DNA of 64,000 nucleotides, taken from contig CAMBRG010000004.1 in NCBI GenBank assembly GCA_945869845.1, positions 1-64,000 on the forward strand. The letters run 5' to 3'. A program made the position numbers and the translations under genes. The notes under the pieces were generated by a model that was not told where the DNA came from, did no database searches, and saw only the letters and a list, made by a program, of their open reading frames with translations. Source of the DNA: Opitutus sp. GAS368. GTDB taxonomy: Bacteria; Verrucomicrobiota; Verrucomicrobiia; Opitutales; Opitutaceae. Below, piece after piece: positions 34,605-43,744 of the stretch; the first letter of the stretch is position 1, and every line of letters starts with the position of its first letter.

Positions 34605-37172
34605 ATGCCCAAAATCCTCCTCGTCGCCGAAAAGCCCGCCGCCGGGCGTGACTTCGCGGCGGCGCTCACCGGCGGGCATTTTACCGGGCAGGGACCGCAC
34701 CGGGGGAAAATGGCCGATGGCACCGAACTCACCGTCGTCTCCGCGCGCGGGCATCTTTTCGAATTGGCCAAGCCTGAAACCTACGACCCGAAATTCGGCG
34801 CTTGGAACGTCCACGATCTGCCCATCGTGCCGGCCCAACTCTGGGACTTCATCGAGGAACCTCGCGCCGACGCCGAGAGCCTGCTCGCGATTCTCCGGCA
34901 GGAGGCCGCCGCCCACGCCCGCTGCGAAATCGTCAACGGCTGCGACGCCGAGCGCGAGGGCGAGGTCATCTTCCGCAAGGCCCTCCGCGGCGTCCACGCC
35001 CCCGCCGGCACCGCGTATTCGCGCATGTGGGCGCAGACGATGACGGTCTCCGGCCTCCAGGAAGCCTTCACCGCGCGCAAACCGCTCAAAGACTACAACG
35101 GCCTCGCTCAAGCCGGCTTCACCCGCGACCAAGCCGACTGGCTCGTGGGCATGAACGTCACCGTGCTCGCGACCAAAACCCTCCCGCGCGGGCGCGGCGA
35201 TTGGAAGGTCTGGTCCGTCGGCCGCGTGCAGACGCCCACCCTCGCCCTCATCGTCGCCCGCGACCAGTTGATCGCCAATTTCGTTCCGCAAAAATTCTGG
35301 GAAGCCCACGGCACTTTTGCCGGCATCGAGGCCAAGGCCGAGCTCGACGCCTACGCCGCCTCACCCGACCGCATCAAACTCCTCGGCGCCCCCAGCGTGA
35401 GCAGCGAGCGCGACAAAAAAGTCTTCTGGGAAAAGGCCAAGGGCGAGGCCTTCACCGCCGCCGCGATGACCCCCGCGACCTACCGCGCCACCGAGAAGAA
35501 AGTCACACGCACGGAAAAACCGCCCCTACCCTTCGATCTCCAAGAAATGCAGAAGCTAATGTCGAAAAAGTTCGGCAGCACCGCCACCGACACCCTCGCG
35601 ATCCTCCAAAAACTCTACGACGCCAAGCTCATCAGCTACCCGCGCACCGACTGCCGCTTTCTGCGCGAGGACATGAAGGAGAAGCTCTACGCCTCCCTCG
35701 TCGACGTCCACGCCCACCTTCGCGCCATGCGCCCGGCGCTGCATCTCTCGCAGGAGGACTTGATGTCCAAAAAAATCGCGTTCGCCGCCCGCGCCTTCGA
35801 CGACAAACAGGTCGAGGGTCACTACGGCCTCGTGCCCACCGGGGAAACCAACGGTATCTCGACGCTCACCGGCAACGACCTCTTCGCTTTTCTCACCGTC
35901 GTCCAGACCACGCTCATGGCCCTCGACGAGGCCGCGAAGTACCGCGGCGTCACCCGCCGCTACACGCAGGAGAGCGGCACCGGTCCCTACGCGCCCGTCG
36001 TCTTCCGCGCCTCGCGCGAACAGATCGAGTTCCCCGGCTTCAACCGCTGGGTGAAACGCGAAGAACGCCCCGCGCGCGACCTCCCGCCCATCACCGAAAC
36101 TCAGGTCCTCGACGCCGCCACGCTGAAAGAGCTCACCACCAAACCGCCCGAGCATTTCACCGACGCCACGCTCCTCGACGCCATGAAATATGCCGGCGAG
36201 ACCTTCGACGAAAACACGCCCGAGGAGCAGCGCGAGGCGATGATCGAGGTCATGAAAGACAAAGGCATCGGCACCGCCGCGACCCGCGCCAACATCATCG
36301 AAAAAATCCTCCTGCGCGGCTTCGTTATCCGCGAGAAATCGAAACTCCTCTCCACCGAAAACGGCCGCCTGCTCTGCCGCGAACTCGCCCCGTGCGCCCC
36401 GAGTCTTCTCTCCGCCAAACTCACCGGCGAATGGGAACTCATCCTCAAGAAAATGGAGCGCAACACCACGCCCATGACGCGTCCCGAGTTCCTCGATGCC
36501 CTCCTCGCCAGCGTCGTAAGCATGAAGACCGCGTTCATCTCCGGCAGCACCCGCGCCGGCCTCAACGATCCCGTCGTCCCCGTCACCGCCGGCACGCCCG
36601 TCGCAGGCGCGATCTGCCCCAAATCCAACGAGGCCCTCCTCGACCGCGGCCCGTTCTTCGAGGCCACCGGCTTCCCCGGCCTGCGCCTCTGGAAATCCGC
36701 CTTCGGCCGCCCCTGGGGAGCCACCGAGTTCGTCGCCCTCCTCACCAGCCATCTCGCCGGCAAACCGTTTCACGCCGCGAATCTAAAATCCGCCACCGGC
36801 AACCGCGCCTACGAGGCCGATCTCGTGCTCGACGCCGCGCTCAAGAAACTCGTCATCCACGTCCCCGAGCCCACGAAGGTAAAAGGCGTCAAATGTCCGA
36901 AGTCGGGAAAACTCTTGCTCGACGGCGGCACGTTTTTCGAAGCGTCCGGCTGGCCCGGCGTGAAACTCTGGAAAACCGCGTTCGGCAAGACCTTCACCGC
37001 CGCCGACTACGTCCCGATCTTGCAGGGCTGGAAAGCCAACGCGCCCATCGACGTTTCTGCGCTCGTCTCGGCGAAATCGGGCAAGCCCTACACCGCAAAA
37101 ATCGTCCTCGATGAGCCCGGCATGAAGATGAAATTGGACTTCGGCGTTCCACCCACGGCACCGACGGCATAA
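34605..37172 (+). CDS. topB: DNA topoisomerase III-type enzyme with duplicated C-terminal repeat
   Basis: Type IA topoisomerase of about 855 residues. The N-terminal Toprim domain starts MPKILLVAEKPAAGRDFAAALTG, with acidic residues in NGCDAEREGEVIFR. The active-site tyrosine is in LISYPRTDCRF (near 345). Core motifs WSVGRVQTPTLALIVARD and GIGTAATRANIIEKILLRGFV are present. The C-terminus has two related repeats beginning CPKSNEALLDRGPFFEATGFPGLRLWKSAFG and CPKSGKLLLDGGTFFEASGWPGVKLWKTAFG; each shows only one Cys, so these are degenerate zinc ribbons. It relaxes and decatenates DNA. The topB name is by family. Confidence 0.9.
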   Translation: MPKILLVAEKPAAGRDFAAALTGGHFTGQGPHRGKMADGTELTVVSARGHLFELAKPETYDPKFGAWNVHDLPIVPAQLWDFIEEPRADAESLLAILRQEAAAHARCEIVNGCDAEREGEVIFRKALRGVHAPAGTAYSRMWAQTMTVSGLQEAFTARKPLKDYNGLAQAGFTRDQADWLVGMNVTVLATKTLPRGRGDWKVWSVGRVQTPTLALIVARDQLIANFVPQKFWEAHGTFAGIEAKAELDAYAASPDRIKLLGAPSVSSERDKKVFWEKAKGEAFTAAAMTPATYRATEKKVTRTEKPPLPFDLQEMQKLMSKKFGSTATDTLAILQKLYDAKLISYPRTDCRFLREDMKEKLYASLVDVHAHLRAMRPALHLSQEDLMSKKIAFAARAFDDKQVEGHYGLVPTGETNGISTLTGNDLFAFLTVVQTTLMALDEAAKYRGVTRRYTQESGTGPYAPVVFRASREQIEFPGFNRWVKREERPARDLPPITETQVLDAATLKELTTKPPEHFTDATLLDAMKYAGETFDENTPEEQREAMIEVMKDKGIGTAATRANIIEKILLRGFVIREKSKLLSTENGRLLCRELAPCAPSLLSAKLTGEWELILKKMERNTTPMTRPEFLDALLASVVSMKTAFISGSTRAGLNDPVVPVTAGTPVAGAICPKSNEALLDRGPFFEATGFPGLRLWKSAFGRPWGATEFVALLTSHLAGKPFHAANLKSATGNRAYEADLVLDAALKKLVIHVPEPTKVKGVKCPKSGKLLLDGGTFFEASGWPGVKLWKTAFGKTFTAADYVPILQGWKANAPIDVSALVSAKSGKPYTAKIVLDEPGMKMKLDFGVPPTAPTA

Positions 37173-37207
37173 AGCGTCGGCCTCTTCCTATGTCCTGGTC
37201 CAATCTT

Positions 37208-37265
37208 GTGGGAGCGAGCTTGCTCGCGACTCCGGCGCGCTTGTCGCGAGCAAGCTCGCTCCCAC
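37208..37265. repeat. GTGGGAGCGAGC REPIN-like element
   Basis: GTGGGAGCGAGCTTGCTCGCGA, a 12-base middle, then TCGCGAGCAAGCTCGCTCCCAC forms a near-perfect inverted repeat, each arm also palindromic. The arm closely resembles the well-known Pseudomonas fluorescens-group REP sequence. Confidence 0.85.
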
Positions 37266-37281
37266 AAAAACATCAGCCCAC

Positions 37282-38706
37282 CTACGCCAAAATCCCCTTC
37301 ACGACTTCGCCGTGGACATCGGTGAGGCGGAAATCGCGGCCTTGGAAGCGATACGTGAGCTTGGTGTGATCGAAGCCGAGTTGATGGAGAATCGTAGCGT
37401 GGAGGTCGTGCACGTGGACCGGATCGCGCGCGACGTTGAAGCCGAGGTCGTCGGTCGCGCCATGGACGTGGCCGGCCTTCACGCCGCCGCCGGCGAGCCA
37501 CATCGTGAAGCCGCGGTTGTGATGGTCGCGACCGTCGTTGCCGCCCTGCACCATCGGCGTGCGGCCAAATTCTCCACCCCAGATCACGAGCGTGTCTTCC
37601 AACAGTCCGCGCTGCTTGAGATCCTGCACGAGCGCGGCGCTGGCGCGGTCGGTGTCGCGGCAATTCTTCTGCAGATCCTTCGAGAGGTTGCCGTGCTGGT
37701 CCCACGCCTCGTGGAAAAGCTGCACGAAACGCACTCCACGCTCGATGAGCCGGCGCGCGAGCAGACAGTTGCGCGCGTAGCCGGACTTGCCGGGTTCCAC
37801 GCCGTAGAGTTCGAGGGTTTCCTTGGACTCCTTGCCGATGTCCATCAGGTCGGGCGCGCTCTGCTGGAGTTGCGCGGCCATCTCGTAGCCCTGGATGCGC
37901 GCGGCCACCTCGGGGTCGCCGCTTTCGATGAGGCTGCGCTGGTTGAGCCGCGTGATCGCATCGAGCGAGGCGCGCTGCGTGGCGTCGTCGATGCCGCGCG
38001 GATTCGAGAGGTAAAGGATCGGGTCGCCGCTGGCGCGAAACGGGATGCCGGCATACATCGTCGGCAGGAAACCGCAGCCCCAGTTGCTCGCGCCGCCACT
38101 CGTCCCTTTCGCACTGCTGAGCACGACGTAGCCGGGCAGATTCTCCGCCTCGCTGCCGAGACCGTAGAGCGACCACGAGCCCAAGCTCGGCCGGCCGAAT
38201 TGCGGCGAACCCGTATTCATCATGATCTGCGCCGGCGCATGATTCACGGCATCCGTCTGCATCGAGCGGATCAGACAGAGGTCGTCCACGATCTTGCCCG
38301 TGTGCGGCAGCAGTTCGGAAAGCTCGACGCCGCTTTTTCCGTAGCGTTGGAATTTGAACTTCGTGCCGAGCAGCGCCGAGTTGGGGTTGATGAAGGCGGC
38401 GCGGTAATTCTTCAACAGCTCGGCGGGCGGGAGCTGGCCATCCCGCTGCGTGAGCTCGGGTTTGTGATCGAAGAGATCGAGGTGGCTCGGGGCGCCGGCG
38501 TGAAAGAGGAAGATCACGCGCTTCGCCTTCGCCGCTTGCGGCGGGAGCTTGGGCGCAAACGGGTTTTTTGCCGCCGCGGCGTGCGCGTCGCGCTGCATGA
38601 GCTGGGCAAGGGCGATGCCGCCGAGGCCGACGCCGCACTCGCGGAGAAACCAGCGGCGGGAGAGGTTACGCGCGGAGGCGCGGTGGAGATCGGGGGCGAA
38701 GTTCAT
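37282..38706 (-). CDS. DUF1501 exported protein, pair 1
   Basis: About 474 residues of the alkaline phosphatase/sulfatase-like DUF1501 family. A Tat-like leader NLSRRWFLRECGVGLGGIALAQLM is followed by KAKRVIFLFHAGAPSHLDLFDHKPEL, and near the C-terminus VIWGGEFGRTPMVQGGNDGRDHHNRGFTMWLAGGG and PVHVHDLHATILHQLGFDHTKL. Such proteins pair with PSD1 cytochrome proteins in Planctomycetota and Verrucomicrobiota; the PSD1 gene lies upstream with a gap of only four bases. The role is unproven; polysaccharide or sulfated glycan breakdown has been proposed. Confidence 0.9.
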   Translation of the reverse strand: MNFAPDLHRASARNLSRRWFLRECGVGLGGIALAQLMQRDAHAAAAKNPFAPKLPPQAAKAKRVIFLFHAGAPSHLDLFDHKPELTQRDGQLPPAELLKNYRAAFINPNSALLGTKFKFQRYGKSGVELSELLPHTGKIVDDLCLIRSMQTDAVNHAPAQIMMNTGSPQFGRPSLGSWSLYGLGSEAENLPGYVVLSSAKGTSGGASNWGCGFLPTMYAGIPFRASGDPILYLSNPRGIDDATQRASLDAITRLNQRSLIESGDPEVAARIQGYEMAAQLQQSAPDLMDIGKESKETLELYGVEPGKSGYARNCLLARRLIERGVRFVQLFHEAWDQHGNLSKDLQKNCRDTDRASAALVQDLKQRGLLEDTLVIWGGEFGRTPMVQGGNDGRDHHNRGFTMWLAGGGVKAGHVHGATDDLGFNVARDPVHVHDLHATILHQLGFDHTKLTYRFQGRDFRLTDVHGEVVKGILA

Positions 38707-38710
38707 GGGC

Positions 38711-41700
38711 TCAGCTTTTGGTGAGAGTTTCGTCGAGATTAAGGAGCACGCGGGCAGCGACCGTCCACGCGGCGACGTCCGCCGGCGTGATGCCGGCGGG
38801 GAGCACGGGGAGTTTGGCGGCGTCGCCAAAGGCGAGTTCCCGAGCGGAGATCCAGCCTTCCGCCACGCGCTGGCGCGGCGTCTGCATGAGAGCGAGGACC
38901 TCGGCAATTTCGTCGGGCCGCGCGGCCCGCGCGGTGCAAAGCCGGAAACCGTAAGCGGCCCGCGCCTCCTCCGTCGGGCCGCCCTCGCGCAGGATGCGGA
39001 GCGCGAGCGCCTGCGCCGCCTCGACGAAGACGATCTCGTTGAGCGAGGCCAGGGCGGCCAGCGGAGTGTTGGAGCGCGGGCGCGAGGCGCAGGCGCTGTC
39101 CCCATTGGGCGCATCGAAACTCGCCAGCACCGGATCGGGCATGGAGCGGCGGCGAAAAACGTAGAGCGACCGGCGGTAGCGCTCAGCACCCGTGGCCGTT
39201 TCCCAGAAATTCACCGGGATAAAACTGGAAGCGAAAAGGCTCTCGGGCACCGGCGGAAACACACTCGGGCCGCCGATTTTTTCCGTGAGCAGGCCGGAGG
39301 TGCTGAGCGCGATGTCGCGAATCACTTCGGCTTCGGCGCGGAAACGCGGACCGCGCGCGAGCAGGCGGTTCTTCGGGTCGCGCTCCTGCAATTCCGGCGT
39401 GATGACCGATGACTGCCGGTAAGTGGCCGAGCTGACGAGGGTGCGGATGAGCTGTTTCTGGCTCCAACCCCGGTCCATGAATTCCACCGCCAGCCAGTCC
39501 AAAACCTCGGGCAACGCGGGCGCCGGGGCGCGCACCCCGAAATCCTCGGATGCGTCGACGAGGCCCGCGCCAAAGAGTGCCTGCCACACGCGGTTGACCG
39601 CGACGCGCGACGCTGTCGGCGAACGGCGGTCCACCAGCCAGCGGGCCAAAGCGAGACGGGCCGGTTCCTCGGCCTGCTCGGGGCGCAGCGCGTGCATAAA
39701 ACCGAGCGTGCCCGCCGCGACGAGCCCCTTGGGGTTGTTCCATTCACCCCGATCAAGCCGGAAGGTGGCGCGGGTCGCCGCGGGACTACGTTCACCGAGG
39801 ACGAGCACGGTGGTATCCTCCACCGGGTATTGCGCCCACAGCTGCGCGATCGCCGCGTTCGTTTCCGCAAAACTCGCGTTACCCGAGCGCCACGCCGCGA
39901 AAAGCGTCGCTTGCTCCTCAGCGGTTCGCGCCGTCGCGGGCACGGCGAGGGCCAAGCGTGCCGCGGTGGGAATGGCGCCTGCCGTCGCGTCGGGCGCGGG
40001 GGTTAGGGCCACCCGGAAACGGCCCAAGAGCTGCGTATCCCGCCCTTGGCCGTCTTTGCCGCTGTGCTTAAACCGCAACCGCAGCCGTAATTGTTCACCC
40101 GGGGCGAGGGTGAGCGGTTCTTTGAAACGGACCACGGCTTCGCTGGGCGCATTGCGGCGGCCGACGCCGCGATCCGGACTCCAGGCGGTCTCCAATTTGC
40201 CGTCCACCAGATAGGCGGAGGGGCCGAAGACGCGCTTGTCGTCGTCATTTCGGCGGACGTTTTTGTCGATCAGGCGCGAGGGGGCCTCGAAATCGGCCGA
40301 GGCTTGGGCGAGTTCAATTTTTTTTACGTGCGTTTCCGTCACTTTCTCGCTGGCCGGTTTGACGTAGTCCGCGCCGAGCACCTCGACCTCCAACTCCGAA
40401 ACGCCAAAAAGACCGTCCGGGCTGCGGCCGGGACCGCCGAAGATCAGGTCGCCATCGGTGAGCGCTTCAAGCCGCAGCGCCGTGATCCCCGCGGTGAATT
40501 TCGGCGTGGTGGTGAATGAGAGTTCACCGTCGCCCACCCGGGTGCCGAGGGTGAGCACCGAGCCATCGGGAAGCACAGTGGGGTGAGCGAGACCGCCGCT
40601 CCATACCGGCTCGACCGGGGTGAGCGTTGCCCAAGGCGTCGCAACCAGAGCCGCCGACTGCGCCTCGGCCCAAGCCGAGAGGAGTTGCGTCCAGTTGGGC
40701 TGAGCCGCCTTGAGTTTGGCATCCTCAGCGGCGAGGCCCCGGTGCACGCGTTCGAGCGTCGCGAGCTTCTCGGGACCGTAGATGCGCATGGTGGCCTCGT
40801 AGGTGTTGTTCAGCGCCGCAAAAACCCGGAAGTAATCGTCGTGGGTGATCGGATCAAACTTGTGCGTGTGGCATTGCGCGCACTGGAGCGTGACCCCGAG
40901 CACGCCTTTGCCGAGGGCGTCCATGCGGTCGAACATGCCTTCGATGCGATACTGTTCGTTGATGATCGCGCCTTCTTGGTTAACCATCGCGTTGCGCAGA
41001 TAGCCGGTCGCGACGCGCAGGTCCTGCGCGTGCTGCGGATCGCGCTCGGCCGGCGCGAGGAGGTCGCCCGCGATCTGATCAATGATGAACTGGTCGTAGG
41101 GCTGATCGGCGTTGATGGATTTAATCACCCAATCGCGCCACGCCCATTGCTGACGGGGCAGGTCTTTCTCGTAGCCGTCGCTGTCGGCGTAGCGCGCGGC
41201 GTCGAGCCAGTGGCGCGCCCACTTCTCGCCGTAGCGCGGGGAGGCGAGGAGCGTTTCCACGAGGGCGGCATAAGCTTGGTCGCGGTCCCTGGCGTAGGCC
41301 GCGATAAATTCATCCAGCTCCCGCGGCGACGGCGGCAGGCCGACCAAATCGAGCCAAAGGCGGCGCGCCAGCGTCTCGGGGGCGGCTTCCGGCGCGGCCT
41401 TCAGGCCCGCCGCCGTGCGCCGAATAGAGACGAAGGCATCCAGGGGATTTTTATCGTTGGCCCCGGCGGGCAAGGCGGGACGCGACGGCGGGATGAACGC
41501 CCAATGCGCCTGATACTCCGCGCCCTCGGCGATCCAATGACGCAACGTCGCGACCTGCGACGGCGTAAGCGGTGCCTTCTTAGACTCGGCCGTCGGCATC
41601 AGATCTTCGGAGTCGTGCGGCGCGATGATGCGGAGCAGCAGTTCGCTCTCGTCGGGTTTGCCCGGGACAATCGCGGGCAGTCCGGTCTTCCCGCCGGTCA

Positions 41701-41893
41701 GCGCGTGCGTGCGGTCATCGAGGCGCAAGCCGCCCTTGCGCGACCCTTCGTCCTGACCGTGGCAGGTGAAACAATTGTCGGAGAGAATCGGGCGGACATC
41801 GCGGTTGAAATCGACCGGCGGAACGGGTTGCTGCACCTGCGCAGAAAGTGGCAGGGCGAGTGCGGCGAAACCAATGAAGGCGAAACGGCTCAT
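38711..41893 (-). CDS. PSD1 / planctomycete cytochrome C domain protein, pair 1
   Basis: About 1060 residues. Signal peptide MSRFAFIGFAALALPLSAQ, then a cytochrome c-type domain with VDFNRDVRPILSDNCFTCHGQDEGSRKGGLRLD (CxxCH heme site). DUF1549 follows (LARRLWLDLVGLPPSPRELDEF ... GVTLQCAQCHTHKFDPITHDDYF, with a second CxxCH), then an insert, then DUF1553 (ARWLVDRRSPTASRVAVNRVWQALFGAGLV). The ORF-track start is 27 codons upstream; the signal peptide fixes the start. The domain order is the standard PSCyt1-PSCyt2-PSD1. Exported. The exact chemistry is unknown. Confidence 0.9.
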   Translation of the reverse strand: MSRFAFIGFAALALPLSAQVQQPVPPVDFNRDVRPILSDNCFTCHGQDEGSRKGGLRLDDRTHALTGGKTGLPAIVPGKPDESELLLRIIAPHDSEDLMPTAESKKAPLTPSQVATLRHWIAEGAEYQAHWAFIPPSRPALPAGANDKNPLDAFVSIRRTAAGLKAAPEAAPETLARRLWLDLVGLPPSPRELDEFIAAYARDRDQAYAALVETLLASPRYGEKWARHWLDAARYADSDGYEKDLPRQQWAWRDWVIKSINADQPYDQFIIDQIAGDLLAPAERDPQHAQDLRVATGYLRNAMVNQEGAIINEQYRIEGMFDRMDALGKGVLGVTLQCAQCHTHKFDPITHDDYFRVFAALNNTYEATMRIYGPEKLATLERVHRGLAAEDAKLKAAQPNWTQLLSAWAEAQSAALVATPWATLTPVEPVWSGGLAHPTVLPDGSVLTLGTRVGDGELSFTTTPKFTAGITALRLEALTDGDLIFGGPGRSPDGLFGVSELEVEVLGADYVKPASEKVTETHVKKIELAQASADFEAPSRLIDKNVRRNDDDKRVFGPSAYLVDGKLETAWSPDRGVGRRNAPSEAVVRFKEPLTLAPGEQLRLRLRFKHSGKDGQGRDTQLLGRFRVALTPAPDATAGAIPTAARLALAVPATARTAEEQATLFAAWRSGNASFAETNAAIAQLWAQYPVEDTTVLVLGERSPAATRATFRLDRGEWNNPKGLVAAGTLGFMHALRPEQAEEPARLALARWLVDRRSPTASRVAVNRVWQALFGAGLVDASEDFGVRAPAPALPEVLDWLAVEFMDRGWSQKQLIRTLVSSATYRQSSVITPELQERDPKNRLLARGPRFRAEAEVIRDIALSTSGLLTEKIGGPSVFPPVPESLFASSFIPVNFWETATGAERYRRSLYVFRRRSMPDPVLASFDAPNGDSACASRPRSNTPLAALASLNEIVFVEAAQALALRILREGGPTEEARAAYGFRLCTARAARPDEIAEVLALMQTPRQRVAEGWISARELAFGDAAKLPVLPAGITPADVAAWTVAARVLLNLDETLTKS

Positions 41894-42034
41894 GAGAGTT
41901 GATCTTTCAACGAAGAGATTTCCGCAAAATCCATTCCTGAAAATCGCCGCGTCAACTCGCAAGCGACCGAACATTCACCCGCGGGATTTTTCGGCCGCCA
42001 CCGCGCGGCCACGGCGACGCTGCCCACATCCGCC

Positions 42035-42122
42035 GTAGAGTCGGGTCTCTGACCCGCCTCACCGCGCCCAACGCACCTCTCACTCCTTTGCGCTCCAGGG
42101 CGGGTCAAAGACCCTGCCCTAC
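42035..42122. repeat. GTAGGGCGGG REPIN-like element
   Basis: GTAGAGTCGGGTCTCTGACCCGCC at the left and GGGCGGGTCAAAGACCCTGCCCTAC at the right are inverted arms around a unique middle. It lies between the two DUF1501/PSD1 pairs. Confidence 0.75.
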
Positions 42123-42139
42123 TTTTTAAACCGCCCGGC

Positions 42140-43600
42140 CTACGCCATGATCCCTTTGACGACGTTGCCCGCGACGCCCGTGAGGCGCACGTCGAGGCCT
42201 TGGAACTTCGTGTTGAGCCGGTGGTGATCCACGCCCATGAGCGCGAGCATCGTGGCGTGCAGGTCGTGGACGTTCACCGGATTCTCCTGCGCGCGGTAGC
42301 CGAGTTCGTCGGTCGAGCCGTAAACGGTGCCGGCCTTCACGCCGCCGCCGGCTATGAAAACACTGAATGCATTAATATGGTGATCGCGCCCGCTGCCCTG
42401 GCCCATCGGCGTGCGACCGAACTCACCGCCCCAGAGGATGAGCGTGTCGTCGAGCATCCCGCGTTGCTTCAAATCCGTGATCAACGCCGCCGTGGCCTGA
42501 TCGACCTCCTTCGCCCCGGCTTTCATGCCGAGCTCGAGGTCGCTGTGATGATCCCACGCCCGGTGGTAGAGCTGGATCATCCGCACGCCGCGCTCCGCGA
42601 GCCGACGCGCGAGGATGCAGTTCGAGGCAAAGCTGCCGTCGCCGGGTTCTTTCACGCCGTAAAGGTCGAGCATCGCTTGCGGCTCGTTTTTGAAATCAGT
42701 CAGCTCGGGCACGCTGCTCTGCATCTTGAAGGCGAGTTCGTATTGCGCGATGCGGGTCGCGATTTCGGGATCGCGCGTCTCGTCGGCGAGCAGGCCGTTC
42801 ATCCGGCGGACTTCGTCGATGACCTGCCGTTGCGTGCTCTGGCACACGCCCTCGGGGTTGCCGACGTAGTGCACGGCATCGCCGCGCGACTGAAACTGGA
42901 TGCCTTGGAAACGGCTCGGCAACACGCCGCTCGACCACTGGCGGGCCGAGATCGGCTGGAGGCCGAATTTGCCCTGCGAGTTGAGCACGATGAAGCCCGG
43001 CAAGTCCTGCGTCTCGGCCCCGAGCCCGTAGAGCAGCCAAGAGCCCATGCTGGGCCGGCCCTTGATGATCGAACCGGTGTTCATGAAGGCGTGCGCGGTG
43101 TCGTGGTTGATCTGCTCGGTCTGCATCGAGCGGATCACGCAGAGGTCGTCCGCGATGCTCCCGATGTGCGGGAAAAGTTCGCTCACCTCGGTGCCGGCCT
43201 GACCATGTTGTTTGAACGCGGTAAACGCCCCGCGCGCTTTGAGCACGGCGTTTTGCAGCTGGGCGAGTTGCTGGCCTTTGGTGAACGAGTCGGGAAAAGC
43301 CTGACCGTCGAGTTCCTTCAGCTTCGGTTTCCAGTCGAAGGTCTCAAACTGCGATGGCCCGCCCGCCATGCAGAGGAAGATCACGCGCTTTGCTTTCACC
43401 GGCAGATGGGCTTCGCGGAGAGCGCCGCTCCAGCCCGGCGGCAAGGTCACGGGCGCACCTGGGGAGCCGCCCGCTCCGGCCGCGGCGAGTTTTTGGTGCA
43501 TCAACGCCATCGCGAGGCCGCCGAGGCCATAGGCGCTCTGCGTGAGAAAGGTGCGGCGATTTACGCTCAGGGCGTGGCGGTTGGCATCGAAGGGATTCAT
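42140..43600 (-). CDS. DUF1501 exported protein, pair 2
   Basis: About 486 residues. A Tat-like leader SVNRRTFLTQSAYGLGGLAMALM is followed by KAKRVIFLCMAGGPSQFETFDWKPKL, and later LILWGGEFGRTPMGQGSGRDHHINAFSVFIAGGG and PVNVHDLHATMLALMGVDHHRL. It is paralogous to the gene at 37282 but clearly diverged. The start MNPFDANRH is chosen; the track start lies 24 codons upstream in repeat-derived sequence. It pairs with the PSD1 gene upstream, with a REPIN-like element in the 144-base gap. Confidence 0.9.
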   Translation of the reverse strand: MNPFDANRHALSVNRRTFLTQSAYGLGGLAMALMHQKLAAAGAGGSPGAPVTLPPGWSGALREAHLPVKAKRVIFLCMAGGPSQFETFDWKPKLKELDGQAFPDSFTKGQQLAQLQNAVLKARGAFTAFKQHGQAGTEVSELFPHIGSIADDLCVIRSMQTEQINHDTAHAFMNTGSIIKGRPSMGSWLLYGLGAETQDLPGFIVLNSQGKFGLQPISARQWSSGVLPSRFQGIQFQSRGDAVHYVGNPEGVCQSTQRQVIDEVRRMNGLLADETRDPEIATRIAQYELAFKMQSSVPELTDFKNEPQAMLDLYGVKEPGDGSFASNCILARRLAERGVRMIQLYHRAWDHHSDLELGMKAGAKEVDQATAALITDLKQRGMLDDTLILWGGEFGRTPMGQGSGRDHHINAFSVFIAGGGVKAGTVYGSTDELGYRAQENPVNVHDLHATMLALMGVDHHRLNTKFQGLDVRLTGVAGNVVKGIMA

Positions 43601-43637
43601 CGGAGTGGGCGCAGGAGTTTTGGAAGCGGGTTTCGAA

Positions 43638-43739
43638 GTAGGGCGGGGTCTTTGACCCGCCCTTTTTTGCAACGTGAGCGTGGGTGCGGGCGAACGTGTG
43701 GGCGTGGGCGTGGAGGGCGGGTCGGAGACCCTGCCCTAC
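43638..43739. repeat. GTAGGGCGGG REPIN-like element
   Basis: GTAGGGCGGGGTCTTTGACCCGCCC at the left and GGGCGGGTCGGAGACCCTGCCCTAC at the right are inverted arms. The middle is a GTG/GGCG-rich stretch. Confidence 0.8.
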
Positions 43740-43744
43740 TTTTT

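Noticed and set aside
34802-37114. 770-residue Arg/His/Pro-rich ORF overlapping topB
   Set aside because: Out-of-frame shadow of the topoisomerase gene; no domain pattern, extreme composition.
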